Positions 1 through 6,118 of a stretch of 6,155 nucleotides of DNA are shown piece after piece. The DNA lies in contig CAZJGG010000104.1 in the NCBI GenBank assembly GCA_964545475.1, forward strand, positions 1-6,155, written 5' to 3'. The position numbers were made by a program, and so were the translations under genes. Positions within the stretch are counted from its first letter, which is position 1, and each line of letters starts with the position of its first letter. This DNA is from CAZJGG01 sp964545475 (GTDB taxonomy: Bacteria > Bacillota > Clostridia > Lachnospirales > JAISER01). Below the pieces are notes generated by a model. It made no database searches. It was not told the origin of the DNA and saw only the letters and a program-made list of their open reading frames with translations.

Positions 1-65
1 TGACATTGCCACAGATGGCGATTCGTTTTAACACCATCAAATAGGTAAACAAGAGGGTTGGTAAA
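1..65 (+). other. Leader upstream of the regulator gene; end of a preceding gene possible
   Basis: This short stretch precedes the regulator gene. Two frames are open from the window edge and then stop: one at TAA 29-31 (nine codons visible) and one at TAG 42-44 (thirteen codons visible). Either could be the last codons of an upstream gene, but the tails are too short to identify. I see no convincing promoter: a TTGCCA at 6-11 resembles a -35 box, but there is no good -10 box 16-18 bases later. The regulator may therefore be co-transcribed with a gene to the left of the window. Confidence 0.3.
53..57 (+). promoter_or_regulatory. Ribosome binding site of the RpiR-type regulator
   Basis: GAGGG lies 8 bases before ATG 66, a normal Shine-Dalgarno position. 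It fixes the start of the regulator gene at 66. Confidence 0.8.
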
Positions 66-953
66 ATGAAAAAAGTAATCTCAGACAGCTATCAAAGTGA
101 AATTGATATAATAGGTCTGCTCACTGATAAGTATAACGGATTTACACGTGCAGAGCGAAAGGTTGCAGATTTTATATATTCAAATAAAATGGAACCGCTT
201 TATATGTCTATTAGCAACCTAAGCGAAAGCTGTGGAGTTGCCGATGCAACTATAACAAGGTTTTGCAGAAGTCTTGGCTTTCTCGGGTTCAATGAATTTA
301 AGCTGTCTCTGGCAAAAAGCATTGCGGCTGCATCTGCTGTAAACAAATACAGCATGTATGGTGAGACTGACCCCACCGACAGCCTTGGCGACTTAATGAA
401 AAAAGTCTATATGGACACAATGGAAGGAATATCCAAAACTCTTGAAGGGTTAAACGAAGCCGCAGTTTCTAAAGCTGTAGATATGTTGATTTCGGCGGAC
501 AATGTTTTTTGTATGGGTCAAGGTGGTTCAGCTCCTATTGCCATGGATGCGTATTCAAGGTTTTTGTCGGTATCTCCTAAATTTCATTGGGTGGTAGACT
601 CACATTTACAGTCCATGACAACATCTTTGCTCTCGCCTAAAGATTTACTGCTTTATTTTTCATATTCTGGCGCAACAAAGGATATAATGGATGTTTTTAA
701 GGTGGCAAAGCAGAGTGGGGCAAGGATTGTTCTGTTAACCCGTTTTGAGAAATCACCTGCTTCCTATCTTGCGGACCAAATTCTTTTGTGCCTTGTTAAC
801 GAAGGCCCATTACAGGCTGGCTCAGTTGTTGTAAAGCAAGCTTTTCTCTTTATTATTAATGTCTTGTTTAACGAGTATTGCAGGAGAAATGAAGAAGAGA
901 GCGCTCGCAAAATAGAAGTTTCAGCAAAATCAATTGTGTGTAAGCATTTGTAG
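66..953 (+). CDS. RpiR/MurR-family transcriptional regulator (HTH + SIS domain)
   Basis: Cytoplasmic DNA-binding regulator of sugar catabolism, 295 residues, a normal length for the family. Residues about 26-85 form the RpiR-type N-terminal helix-turn-helix domain: TRAERKVADFI at 27-37, then ISNLSESCGVADATITRFCRSLG at about 49-71, where the recognition helix lies. Residues about 130-265 form a SIS (sugar isomerase) domain, with a glycine-rich GQGGSAP at 151-157 and the sugar-phosphate-binding SYSGAT at 199-204, followed by the typical KQSGARIVLLT strand at 215-225. Family members sense phosphosugars; in several bacteria RpiR-type NanR proteins respond to ManNAc-6-phosphate. Here the gene is followed 12 bases later by a sugar epimerase, so control of this locus is the natural inference. 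Whether it represses or activates, and its ligand, cannot be read from the sequence. Confidence 0.95.
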   Translation: MKKVISDSYQSEIDIIGLLTDKYNGFTRAERKVADFIYSNKMEPLYMSISNLSESCGVADATITRFCRSLGFLGFNEFKLSLAKSIAAASAVNKYSMYGETDPTDSLGDLMKKVYMDTMEGISKTLEGLNEAAVSKAVDMLISADNVFCMGQGGSAPIAMDAYSRFLSVSPKFHWVVDSHLQSMTTSLLSPKDLLLYFSYSGATKDIMDVFKVAKQSGARIVLLTRFEKSPASYLADQILLCLVNEGPLQAGSVVVKQAFLFIINVLFNEYCRRNEEESARKIEVSAKSIVCKHL

Positions 954-959
954 AAAGGG
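954..959 (+). promoter_or_regulatory. Ribosome binding site that decides the epimerase start
   Basis: AAAGGG starts immediately after the regulator's TAG stop (951-953). It directly abuts ATG 960, leaving no spacer, but sits 6 bases before ATG 966. This favours 966 as the true start of the epimerase gene. Confidence 0.65.
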
Positions 960-965
960 ATGCCA

Positions 966-2141
966 ATGGATAAACAAAAATATATATCTTTATTTCAAAC
1001 CGAACTGCTGGAAAGTACTATTCCGTTTTGGGTTAAAAATATGCAAGACGAAAATAACGGCGGTGTCTTTACTTCACTTGACAGAACAGGAAATGTGTAT
1101 TCCACAGATAAAAGCGTATGGATGCAAGGCCGAACGCTTTACACTTTTAGCCTTCTTTTAAATACTTTTGGAAATAATGATGATTGGCTAAAAATTGCAC
1201 TTTCCTGTAAGAACTTTTTAGATTCCCACTGTTTTGATACTGACGACCGCATGTATTTTATGACGACTGCAGAGGGAGAATCACTTAGAAAGCGAAGATA
1301 TTATTTCTCGGAAACATTTTATGTTATAGGTGCTGCCGAATTATACCGCTTTACAGGTGAAAGAAAACACATTGAGGATGCAAGGCGTGTTTACGCTTTA
1401 TGCAAAAGCATTTACACAAACCCGGAAAGCGATCCATTTAAAATTACGCCTAAAGGCAACGGCAAAACCCGAAGCTACCGTGCCCTTGGCCCATCAATGA
1501 TTATGCTTAATGTGGCACAAATTATGTCTGTCTGTGACGCTGAACATGCGGCTAGTTACCTTGCAGATGCTAATTTGTACGCCGGGGATATTCTTCGCTT
1601 TCACTATAAGCCGGAAATTAAATCGGTGTTGGAAAATGTTTCTGCAACAGGGGAAATATATGATTTTTGCCCGGCTGACCGTTTAGTAAACCCAGGGCAT
1701 GCCATTGAAGCTGCATGGTTTATGATGGAGCTTTCGACACGAAGTTCTAACAGCGAACTTCTTGAAAAAGCTTTGTGTATGCTTGACTGGTCTTGGGAGC
1801 AAGGCTGGGATACAGAGGAGGGCGGACTGTTGTATTTTGTTGATTACAAAGGTCTTCCTGTGGAACCTCTTGAAGCGGAACAGAAGCTATGGTGGCCTCA
1901 CAACGAAACAGTTATCGCTTCGCTTTACGCCTACATTCTAACTGGAAATAAAAAATACGAAGATATGTTTGAAACTGTAACAAACTATGCCTTCACCCAT
2001 TTTAAAGATAAAGAATACGGCGAGTGGTTTGGTTATTTGCGTAAAGACGGCACACCCTGCAAAACCCTTAAGGGAAGTTCTTTTAAAGGACCGTTTCACA
2101 ACCCAAGGATGATGCTTAAATGCCTTGAACTGCTACGATAA
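966..2141 (+). CDS. AGE-family N-acylglucosamine 2-epimerase-like enzyme
   Basis: Probable cytoplasmic (alpha/alpha)6-barrel epimerase that inverts C2 of a free, unphosphorylated sugar; the family's reference reaction is GlcNAc to ManNAc. It has 391 residues from the chosen start, close to the family's usual 390-400. An in-frame ATG at 960 would add two residues but leaves no room for the ribosome binding site. From Met966 the family motifs appear in order: WMQGR at 52-56, FSETFY at 114-119, NPGHAIE at 242-248 (general acid/base His245), KLWWPHNE at 307-314 and FKGPFHNPR at 373-381 (second catalytic His378). WMQGR, KLWWPH and FKGPFH match the renin-binding-protein/AGE type; cellobiose 2-epimerases carry different residues there. 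No signal peptide is seen. GlcNAc/ManNAc is the best guess; another aldose or N-acyl sugar remains possible. Confidence 0.9.
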   Translation: MDKQKYISLFQTELLESTIPFWVKNMQDENNGGVFTSLDRTGNVYSTDKSVWMQGRTLYTFSLLLNTFGNNDDWLKIALSCKNFLDSHCFDTDDRMYFMTTAEGESLRKRRYYFSETFYVIGAAELYRFTGERKHIEDARRVYALCKSIYTNPESDPFKITPKGNGKTRSYRALGPSMIMLNVAQIMSVCDAEHAASYLADANLYAGDILRFHYKPEIKSVLENVSATGEIYDFCPADRLVNPGHAIEAAWFMMELSTRSSNSELLEKALCMLDWSWEQGWDTEEGGLLYFVDYKGLPVEPLEAEQKLWWPHNETVIASLYAYILTGNKKYEDMFETVTNYAFTHFKDKEYGEWFGYLRKDGTPCKTLKGSSFKGPFHNPRMMLKCLELLR

Positions 2142-2222
2142 GTATGGGCGTTTGCCTCTGACGCAGCAATTAAGAAAATTTGCCGAAAAGACGCTGAAAT
2201 GGAGACTTTGAACAGGCTCTAA
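2142..2222 (+). other. In-frame open stretch after the epimerase stop
   Basis: After the epimerase's TAA the same frame stays open for 26 codons and stops at TAA 2220-2222. The composition looks mildly coding-like (reads ...FASDAAIKKICRKDAEM...). It has no ribosome binding site and no usable start, and AGE-family proteins normally end just after the FHNPR motif, so it is not needed to complete the enzyme. It may be chance or a worn remnant of another gene's 3' end. I recognise no family in it. Confidence 0.2.
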
Positions 2223-2245
2223 GCAAGCACTGATTAATTTAATTT

Positions 2246-2297
2246 AAAATAAACCCCGGCACTTAAAGCAATTGCTTTAAGTGCCGGGGTTTATTTT
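2246..2297 (+). terminator. Rho-independent terminator, perfect 52-base palindrome
   Basis: Positions 2246-2271 and 2272-2297 are exact reverse complements, centred on GCAATTGC (2268-2275). The RNA would form a stem of about 24 pairs with an AAUU loop. The GC-rich block CCCCGGCAC pairs with GTGCCGGGG, and the 3' arm ends in TTTATTTT. Because the palindrome is exact, the reverse strand also carries a GC-rich stem followed by TTTATTTT, so it could stop transcription from both directions. It lies 104 bases after the epimerase stop and separates the regulator-epimerase unit from the transporter unit. Confidence 0.93.
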
Positions 2298-2447
2298 GCA
2301 CAAATATTCCAGAGTTTGTGTAAAAAGATTAGGACAATAATAAGTCAAATTGCTATAACGATGCAACGGAGAAACTATATTAAGTCATTAAATTACTAAA
2401 AAAGAAAAAATAATGCTATATGACTTTGTGGAAAATAATTAAAAGCA
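2298..2447 (+). other. AT-rich intergenic region with candidate operator repeats
   Basis: No gene is visible here. Three kinds of short repeat stand out. GAGTTTGTGTAAAA at 2312-2325 and GACTTTGTGGAAAA at 2422-2435 agree at 12 of 14 positions. CACAAA 2299-2304 and TTTGTG 2315-2320 form an inverted repeat with a 10-base spacer. AAGTCA occurs at 2342-2347 and 2382-2387, with its complement TGACTT at 2421-2426. They lie between the terminator and the transporter promoter, which is where a regulator would bind. That role is inferred from position only. Confidence 0.35.
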
Positions 2448-2456
2448 TGATATAAT
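2426..2456 (+). promoter_or_regulatory. Housekeeping-sigma promoter of the ABC transporter operon
   Basis: TATAAT at 2451-2456 matches the consensus -10 box exactly and is preceded by TG one base upstream (2448-2449), giving an extended -10 element TGATATAAT. The -35 side is weak: TTGTGG at 2426-2431 with a long 19-base spacer, which an extended -10 can compensate for. The predicted start of transcription is near 2463, giving a leader of about 36 bases. A weak -35 box overlapped by one copy of a repeated motif would suit an activator or an overlapping repressor. Confidence 0.7.
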
Positions 2457-2483
2457 ATTTATTAAGAAATTATTTTCCCACGA

Positions 2484-2490
2484 AGAGGAG
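2484..2490 (+). promoter_or_regulatory. Ribosome binding site of the permease gene
   Basis: AGAGGAG, 8 bases before ATG 2499, is a strong Shine-Dalgarno sequence and supports this start. Confidence 0.85.
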
Positions 2491-2498
2491 CATCAAAA

Positions 2499-3545
2499 AT
2501 GGAGCAGCAACAAACGGCTTTGCAACACAAAACATGGAAACAGCGTTTTTTGTGGTTTATACAAAAGCAAGAGAGCAGTATCATAATTGCAACAGTGCTG
2601 TATATGATTATAGTTTCCTGTGTTAACCCTGTTTTCATATCTTCGGGAAACATGTTTAATGTTCTTAAAACAATGGGTTATACGTTAATTACTGTAATCG
2701 GTATGTCACTTGTACTTATTACCGGGGGGCTTGATCTTTCAGTTGGTTCGGTGCTTGCGTTAGGCGGCGTTATAACCGGTATGGCGTGCAAGGCAGGCTT
2801 ACCTGTACCAATAGCGATTCTTTGCGGTATACTTGTTGGTGCTGCCATAGGTACAATAAACGGGTTTATTATAGTTAAAGCAGGAATTCCTCCCCTCATT
2901 GTTACTTTAGGTATGCAGTATGCCGCCCGTGGGCTGGTTTCGGTTTTAACTCAAGGCGTTCCTATATATCCTTTACCTAGCTCGTTTATATCAATTGATA
3001 AGTTTTCGTTTTTTAGTATTCCCGTTGTTGTAATTGTCGCCTTGAGTCTTGCTGCCCTCGGTCATATTACGCTGGTGAGGACGCCTTTTGGTCGTGCGGT
3101 TTATGCGCTTGGTGGAAATGAAGAAGCGGCACGTATTTCCGGCATTAACACAAAGAAAACGAAAATGATGGTTTATGTTATTACCAGTACCCTTGCCGCT
3201 TTTGCAGGTATATTCATGGCTTCCCGCTTAGGGTCGGCAGAAGCGGCTGCAGGCACGGGTTATGAACTGACAGTTATTTGCGGTTCTATTATCGGTGGTA
3301 TTTCCACATTCGGCGGTATGGGTACAATTATCGGCGCAACAATCGGTGCTTTCTTTATGGAGGTGCTTACAAATTCTTTAACCCTAATGAAAATCTCTGT
3401 ATACTGGCAAAACCTTGTTGTAGGCATCATTTTGGTATTGGCAGTACTTTTGGATCAGTATAAACGTAATTTAATTTTAAAAAATTCATTAAATGTTCCA
3501 TCAAGAAATAGAGGTGTACATAAATGGGGCAAAAAGAAATATTAA
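2499..3545 (+). CDS. CUT2-family sugar ABC transporter permease (RbsC-like)
   Basis: Integral membrane subunit of a monosaccharide importer, 348 residues, of the BPD_transp_2 (RbsC/XylH/AraH) type; two copies usually form the pore. After a charged, glutamine-rich N-terminus the chain is almost entirely hydrophobic, with about eight to ten membrane segments; the clearest are near residues 27-46, 60-76, 101-122, 172-192, 224-243 and 303-319. Family motifs: ITGGLDLSVGSVLAL at 74-88; the cytoplasmic ALGGNEEAARISGI at 203-216, which contacts the ATPase; and GGISTFGGMGTIIGA at 266-280. The C-terminus is basic. It is the first gene of the transporter operon and its last 22 bases overlap the ATPase gene, implying translational coupling. 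Family membership is secure; the substrate is not readable from the permease. Confidence 0.95.
   Translation: MEQQQTALQHKTWKQRFLWFIQKQESSIIIATVLYMIIVSCVNPVFISSGNMFNVLKTMGYTLITVIGMSLVLITGGLDLSVGSVLALGGVITGMACKAGLPVPIAILCGILVGAAIGTINGFIIVKAGIPPLIVTLGMQYAARGLVSVLTQGVPIYPLPSSFISIDKFSFFSIPVVVIVALSLAALGHITLVRTPFGRAVYALGGNEEAARISGINTKKTKMMVYVITSTLAAFAGIFMASRLGSAEAAAGTGYELTVICGSIIGGISTFGGMGTIIGATIGAFFMEVLTNSLTLMKISVYWQNLVVGIILVLAVLLDQYKRNLILKNSLNVPSRNRGVHKWGKKKY
3511..3516 (+). promoter_or_regulatory. Ribosome binding site of the ATPase gene, inside the permease gene
   Basis: GAGGTG lies 7 bases before ATG 3524 and within the permease's last codons. It supports the 22-base gene overlap as real. Confidence 0.75.
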
Positions 3546-5047
3546 GCGTAAAAAATATTGAGAAGCGCTTTTTAGGAACTGTTGCATTAAAGGGTGTTTC
3601 CATAAGTTTATATCAAGATGAGATTCTCGCTGTTATGGGGGAAAACGGGGCAGGCAAGTCTACACTGATGAAAATTTTAAGCGGCTCATATCCATGCACA
3701 GAGTATGATGGTGAAATTACTATGAACGGCGTTGAATGTAGTTTCCATACTCCTATTGATTCTGAAAATGCTGGGATTGCTATGATATATCAAGAGCTTA
3801 GCCTAGAGCTTGATTTATCGGTTGCAGAAAACATTTTATTAGGGCGGCTTCCCAGAACTAAAGTGGGTTTTATAGATTGGGTTACCTGCCATAAGCAGGC
3901 TCATGAAGCTCTTAGCCGTCTTCATATAGACATTGATGTTACCGCTACAGTAAGAAGCTTAAACCCCTCTATGCAGCAATTGGTTTGTATCGCCCGTGCC
4001 CTTATTCGTAACCCAAAGGTGTTAATTTTGGACGAACCTACATCAGTGTTGACTGAAAGCGAAACAAAAAATCTTATGAATGTGCTTAGGGAGTTAAAAA
4101 GCCAAGGGATTGCGTGCATATATATATCTCACAAGCTTGATGAGGTATTTGAAATAAGCGACCGCATGGTTATTTTGAGAGATGGTTGTTATATAAACCA
4201 ATACCATAAAAAAGACGGCTATGACAGCACAAAAATAATAGAGGATATGATAGGCAGACAGCTTAACGTTATGTATCCGTCTACCGAGCGACAGCAATTT
4301 GAGGAAGAAGTATTACGTTTGGAGCATTTTACAGTTCCCCATACGTTTGCCATTGGAAAAAACATAATCGAAGATGTGGGCTTTACTCTTAGAAAAGGCG
4401 AAATTCTGGGGCTTGCCGGTTTAGTGGGCTCAGGGCGTTCAGAATTAATAAATGCAATGTTTGGAACTATACCCAAAACCTGCGGAACAGTCTTTTTAAA
4501 TGGTAAGGAGATTATCATTCGTTCCCCACAAGATGCTAAAAACTATGGGATTGGTCTTTTAACCGAGGACCGTAAAAAGAACGGATTCATAAGTGGTATG
4601 TCTATTTGCCATAATATGACGCTGACCGTTTTAAAAGAGCTGACAAAAATTTTTCTCCTTGACATTAAGTCAGAGTATAAACGAGCTTGGGAATACTTTG
4701 AAAAGCTGCGTGTAAAAGCTCCTGATATGGATACACGGATTTCCAGCTTGTCTGGCGGTAACCAACAAAAGGTTATTTTAGCAAAATGGTTAATGACCGA
4801 TTTGAAAATATTACTGCTAGATGAACCAACCCGGGGTATTGACGTTGGCACGAAATCTGAAATTTATAAAATTATGGTAGATTTGGCAAGCAAAGGTATT
4901 AGCATTGTTATGATTTCCTCAGAACTACCGGAACTTATTGCTATGTGCGATCGGTTTGTGGTGCTGGGTAAAGGAAAGGTGCAAGCTGTACTGGATAAAT
5001 CCAATGTTAGTGAAGTTGCAATTCTTCGTGCTTCTTCCAATACATAA
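3524..5047 (+). CDS. CUT2-family sugar ABC transporter ATP-binding protein (RbsA/XylG/MglA-like)
   Basis: Cytoplasmic energy-coupling subunit, 507 residues, the usual length for fused two-domain sugar ATPases. Domain 1 (about 1-245): Walker A GENGAGKST 39-47, Q-loop YQEL 89-92, Walker B VLILDEPTS 166-174, switch histidine in ISHKL 201-205; its signature is degenerate (LNPSMQQ, 146-152). Domain 2 (about 263-500): Walker A replaced by GLVGSGRSEL 299-308, which lacks the catalytic lysine, then TEDRKKNGF 347-355, an intact signature LSGGNQQK 409-416, Walker B LLLDEPTRGID 430-440, and serine instead of the switch histidine (ISSELPE 464-470). This asymmetry is typical of the family: one composite site (domain 1 Walker A with domain 2 signature) is competent and the other degenerate. 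The GIACIYISHKLDEV stretch recalls XylG, but that does not establish xylose as substrate. Confidence 0.96.
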   Translation: MGQKEILSVKNIEKRFLGTVALKGVSISLYQDEILAVMGENGAGKSTLMKILSGSYPCTEYDGEITMNGVECSFHTPIDSENAGIAMIYQELSLELDLSVAENILLGRLPRTKVGFIDWVTCHKQAHEALSRLHIDIDVTATVRSLNPSMQQLVCIARALIRNPKVLILDEPTSVLTESETKNLMNVLRELKSQGIACIYISHKLDEVFEISDRMVILRDGCYINQYHKKDGYDSTKIIEDMIGRQLNVMYPSTERQQFEEEVLRLEHFTVPHTFAIGKNIIEDVGFTLRKGEILGLAGLVGSGRSELINAMFGTIPKTCGTVFLNGKEIIIRSPQDAKNYGIGLLTEDRKKNGFISGMSICHNMTLTVLKELTKIFLLDIKSEYKRAWEYFEKLRVKAPDMDTRISSLSGGNQQKVILAKWLMTDLKILLLDEPTRGIDVGTKSEIYKIMVDLASKGISIVMISSELPELIAMCDRFVVLGKGKVQAVLDKSNVSEVAILRASSNT

Positions 5048-5101
5048 AATGAATTTTTTTAAGCAGTGATTAATTAAAATTAAAAAGAAAGAGGTTAAGA
5101 A
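5048..5101 (+). promoter_or_regulatory. Spacer before the binding-protein gene, with its ribosome binding site
   Basis: This 54-base AT-rich gap carries seven Ts at 5054-5060 and a strong ribosome binding site AAAGAGG at 5088-5094, 7 bases before ATG 5102. The T-run has no GC-rich stem before it, so I do not call a terminator. No separate promoter is evident, and the binding protein is probably the third gene of the same transcript. Confidence 0.6.
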
Positions 5102-6112
5102 ATGAAAAAACTTTTATCAATTATTTTGGCAGCAAGTTTAATGTTGTCCATGGCTGCGTGTAGTTCATCCAAACCAAGTGCGCCTGATGCAAACACCCAA
5201 ACAGCGTCCTCCGGTGAGCAGGAATCTGCAGAAAAACTTCACTTTGTTTATGTTTCTCCGCTGTTGGCGCATCCGGTTTGGCTCATTGCTAAAGATGGAT
5301 TTGACCAAGCATGTAGTGAACTTGGAATTCAAGGCGACTGGGTTGGCCCACAAGGTATTTCTCCAGAAGAAATGACAAAATTAGTTGAAACTGCTATCGC
5401 ACAAAAAGCAGACGCCATTATTACACAGGGCTTAGTGCCTGCAGTACCTGTTCAAAAAGCTGTAGAAGCTAGTATCCCAGTATTGGTTGTTGACTCTGAC
5501 CTTCCAGATGTTGATCGTTTAGCTTTCTTCGGCAAAGATGTTAGTAAACAAGCTGAAGTACTTTATCAGGATGCCGTTTCTAAACTCGGTGAAAACACGC
5601 CTATTAAATGCTCAATTCAAGTTGCGGCATTAAACTATCAAATTGCTCATGACCAAATTGCGGCAATTGAAGCAGTATTTTCTAAACATCCAGGTGGATT
5701 TGAAGTTGTAAACACAACAGAGTCTAAATCAGACAAAATGAAAGCAACTACTGAATGGCAAAACACTTTTAAAACATACCCAGAAATTAACTTAGCAATC
5801 AACTTAGCAGCTGAAGCAGGCCCTGCTTGTGCAAACGTTATTGAAGAAATGGGTATTCGTGACAATGTAACAGTTTACGGTGTAGACGACGTAGAAGAAA
5901 CATTGGACTTAATCCGCAGTGGTAAACTTGACGGAACAGTAGTTACATCTTTCTTTAACTATGGCTATCAAGCTGCGTACTGGCTGTATCAAAACGTTAC
6001 AGAGGGTAAAAAACCTGAAACAGTTATTAATGATGCTGGTACTATTATCGTAAATAATGAAAATATTGACTCTTATGCAGATGCATTAAAAGTTAAAGTA
6101 GACTTAAAATAA
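5102..6112 (+). CDS. CUT2-type sugar ABC transporter substrate-binding lipoprotein
   Basis: Extracellular, lipid-anchored receptor that captures sugar and hands it to the permease; 336 residues. Signal: MKK followed by a hydrophobic core, with lipobox MAAC ending in Cys20. A flexible Ser/Ala/Gln-rich linker (about 21-44) follows, then a two-lobed periplasmic-binding-protein fold of the Peripla_BP_4/RbsB type: first strand LHFVYVSP 46-53, ADAIITQG 103-110, IPVLVVDSD 125-133, VTVYGVDD 256-263 and the hinge-side GKLDGTVVTSFF 274-285. Ligand-site positions differ from RbsB: the DR pair is replaced by DSD (131-133), and the NDEMA-like motif by INLAAEAG (233-240). Aromatic residues that could stack on a sugar include Trp60, Trp80, Phe284, Phe285 and Tyr287. 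The codons look more uniform than in the upstream genes, consistent with high expression. The substrate is unknown; a hexose or N-acetylhexosamine fits the epimerase nearby. Confidence 0.93.
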   Translation: MKKLLSIILAASLMLSMAACSSSKPSAPDANTQTASSGEQESAEKLHFVYVSPLLAHPVWLIAKDGFDQACSELGIQGDWVGPQGISPEEMTKLVETAIAQKADAIITQGLVPAVPVQKAVEASIPVLVVDSDLPDVDRLAFFGKDVSKQAEVLYQDAVSKLGENTPIKCSIQVAALNYQIAHDQIAAIEAVFSKHPGGFEVVNTTESKSDKMKATTEWQNTFKTYPEINLAINLAAEAGPACANVIEEMGIRDNVTVYGVDDVEETLDLIRSGKLDGTVVTSFFNYGYQAAYWLYQNVTEGKKPETVINDAGTIIVNNENIDSYADALKVKVDLK

Positions 6113-6118
6113 CGTGAG

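Noticed and set aside
6..34. Possible promoter for the regulator with TTGCCA as -35
   Set aside because: At 17 bases spacing the -10 position reads TAACAC, a weak match, and no extended -10 is present.
934..1161. Open frame of 75 codons overlapping the regulator end and the epimerase start
   Set aside because: It lies in another frame of the well-supported epimerase gene, has no ribosome binding site, and its translation has no recognisable domain.
966..2141. Epimerase as a cellobiose 2-epimerase
   Set aside because: The WMQGR, KLWWPHNE and FKGPFHNPR motifs are those of the N-acylglucosamine 2-epimerase/renin-binding-protein type; cellobiose 2-epimerases have different residues at these positions.
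2351..2368. Possible catabolite-repression (cre) site around CTATAACGATGCAA
   Set aside because: Only about six of the ten fixed consensus positions match and the dyad is poor; not supportable.
2462..2653. Reverse-strand open frame of 63 codons over the permease start
   Set aside because: It is antisense to the permease N-terminus and leader, and its cysteine-rich translation reflects reversed permease codons, not a family.
4219..4518. Reverse-strand open frame of 99 codons inside the ATPase gene
   Set aside because: It is fully antisense to conserved ATPase domain 2 sequence, with no promoter or ribosome binding site. The same applies to the reverse frames at 3922-4119, 4094-4297 and 4543-4851.
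5048..5070. T-run at 5054-5060 as a terminator between the ATPase and binding-protein genes
   Set aside because: No GC-rich stem precedes it, and the next gene is a required part of the same transporter with a strong ribosome binding site.
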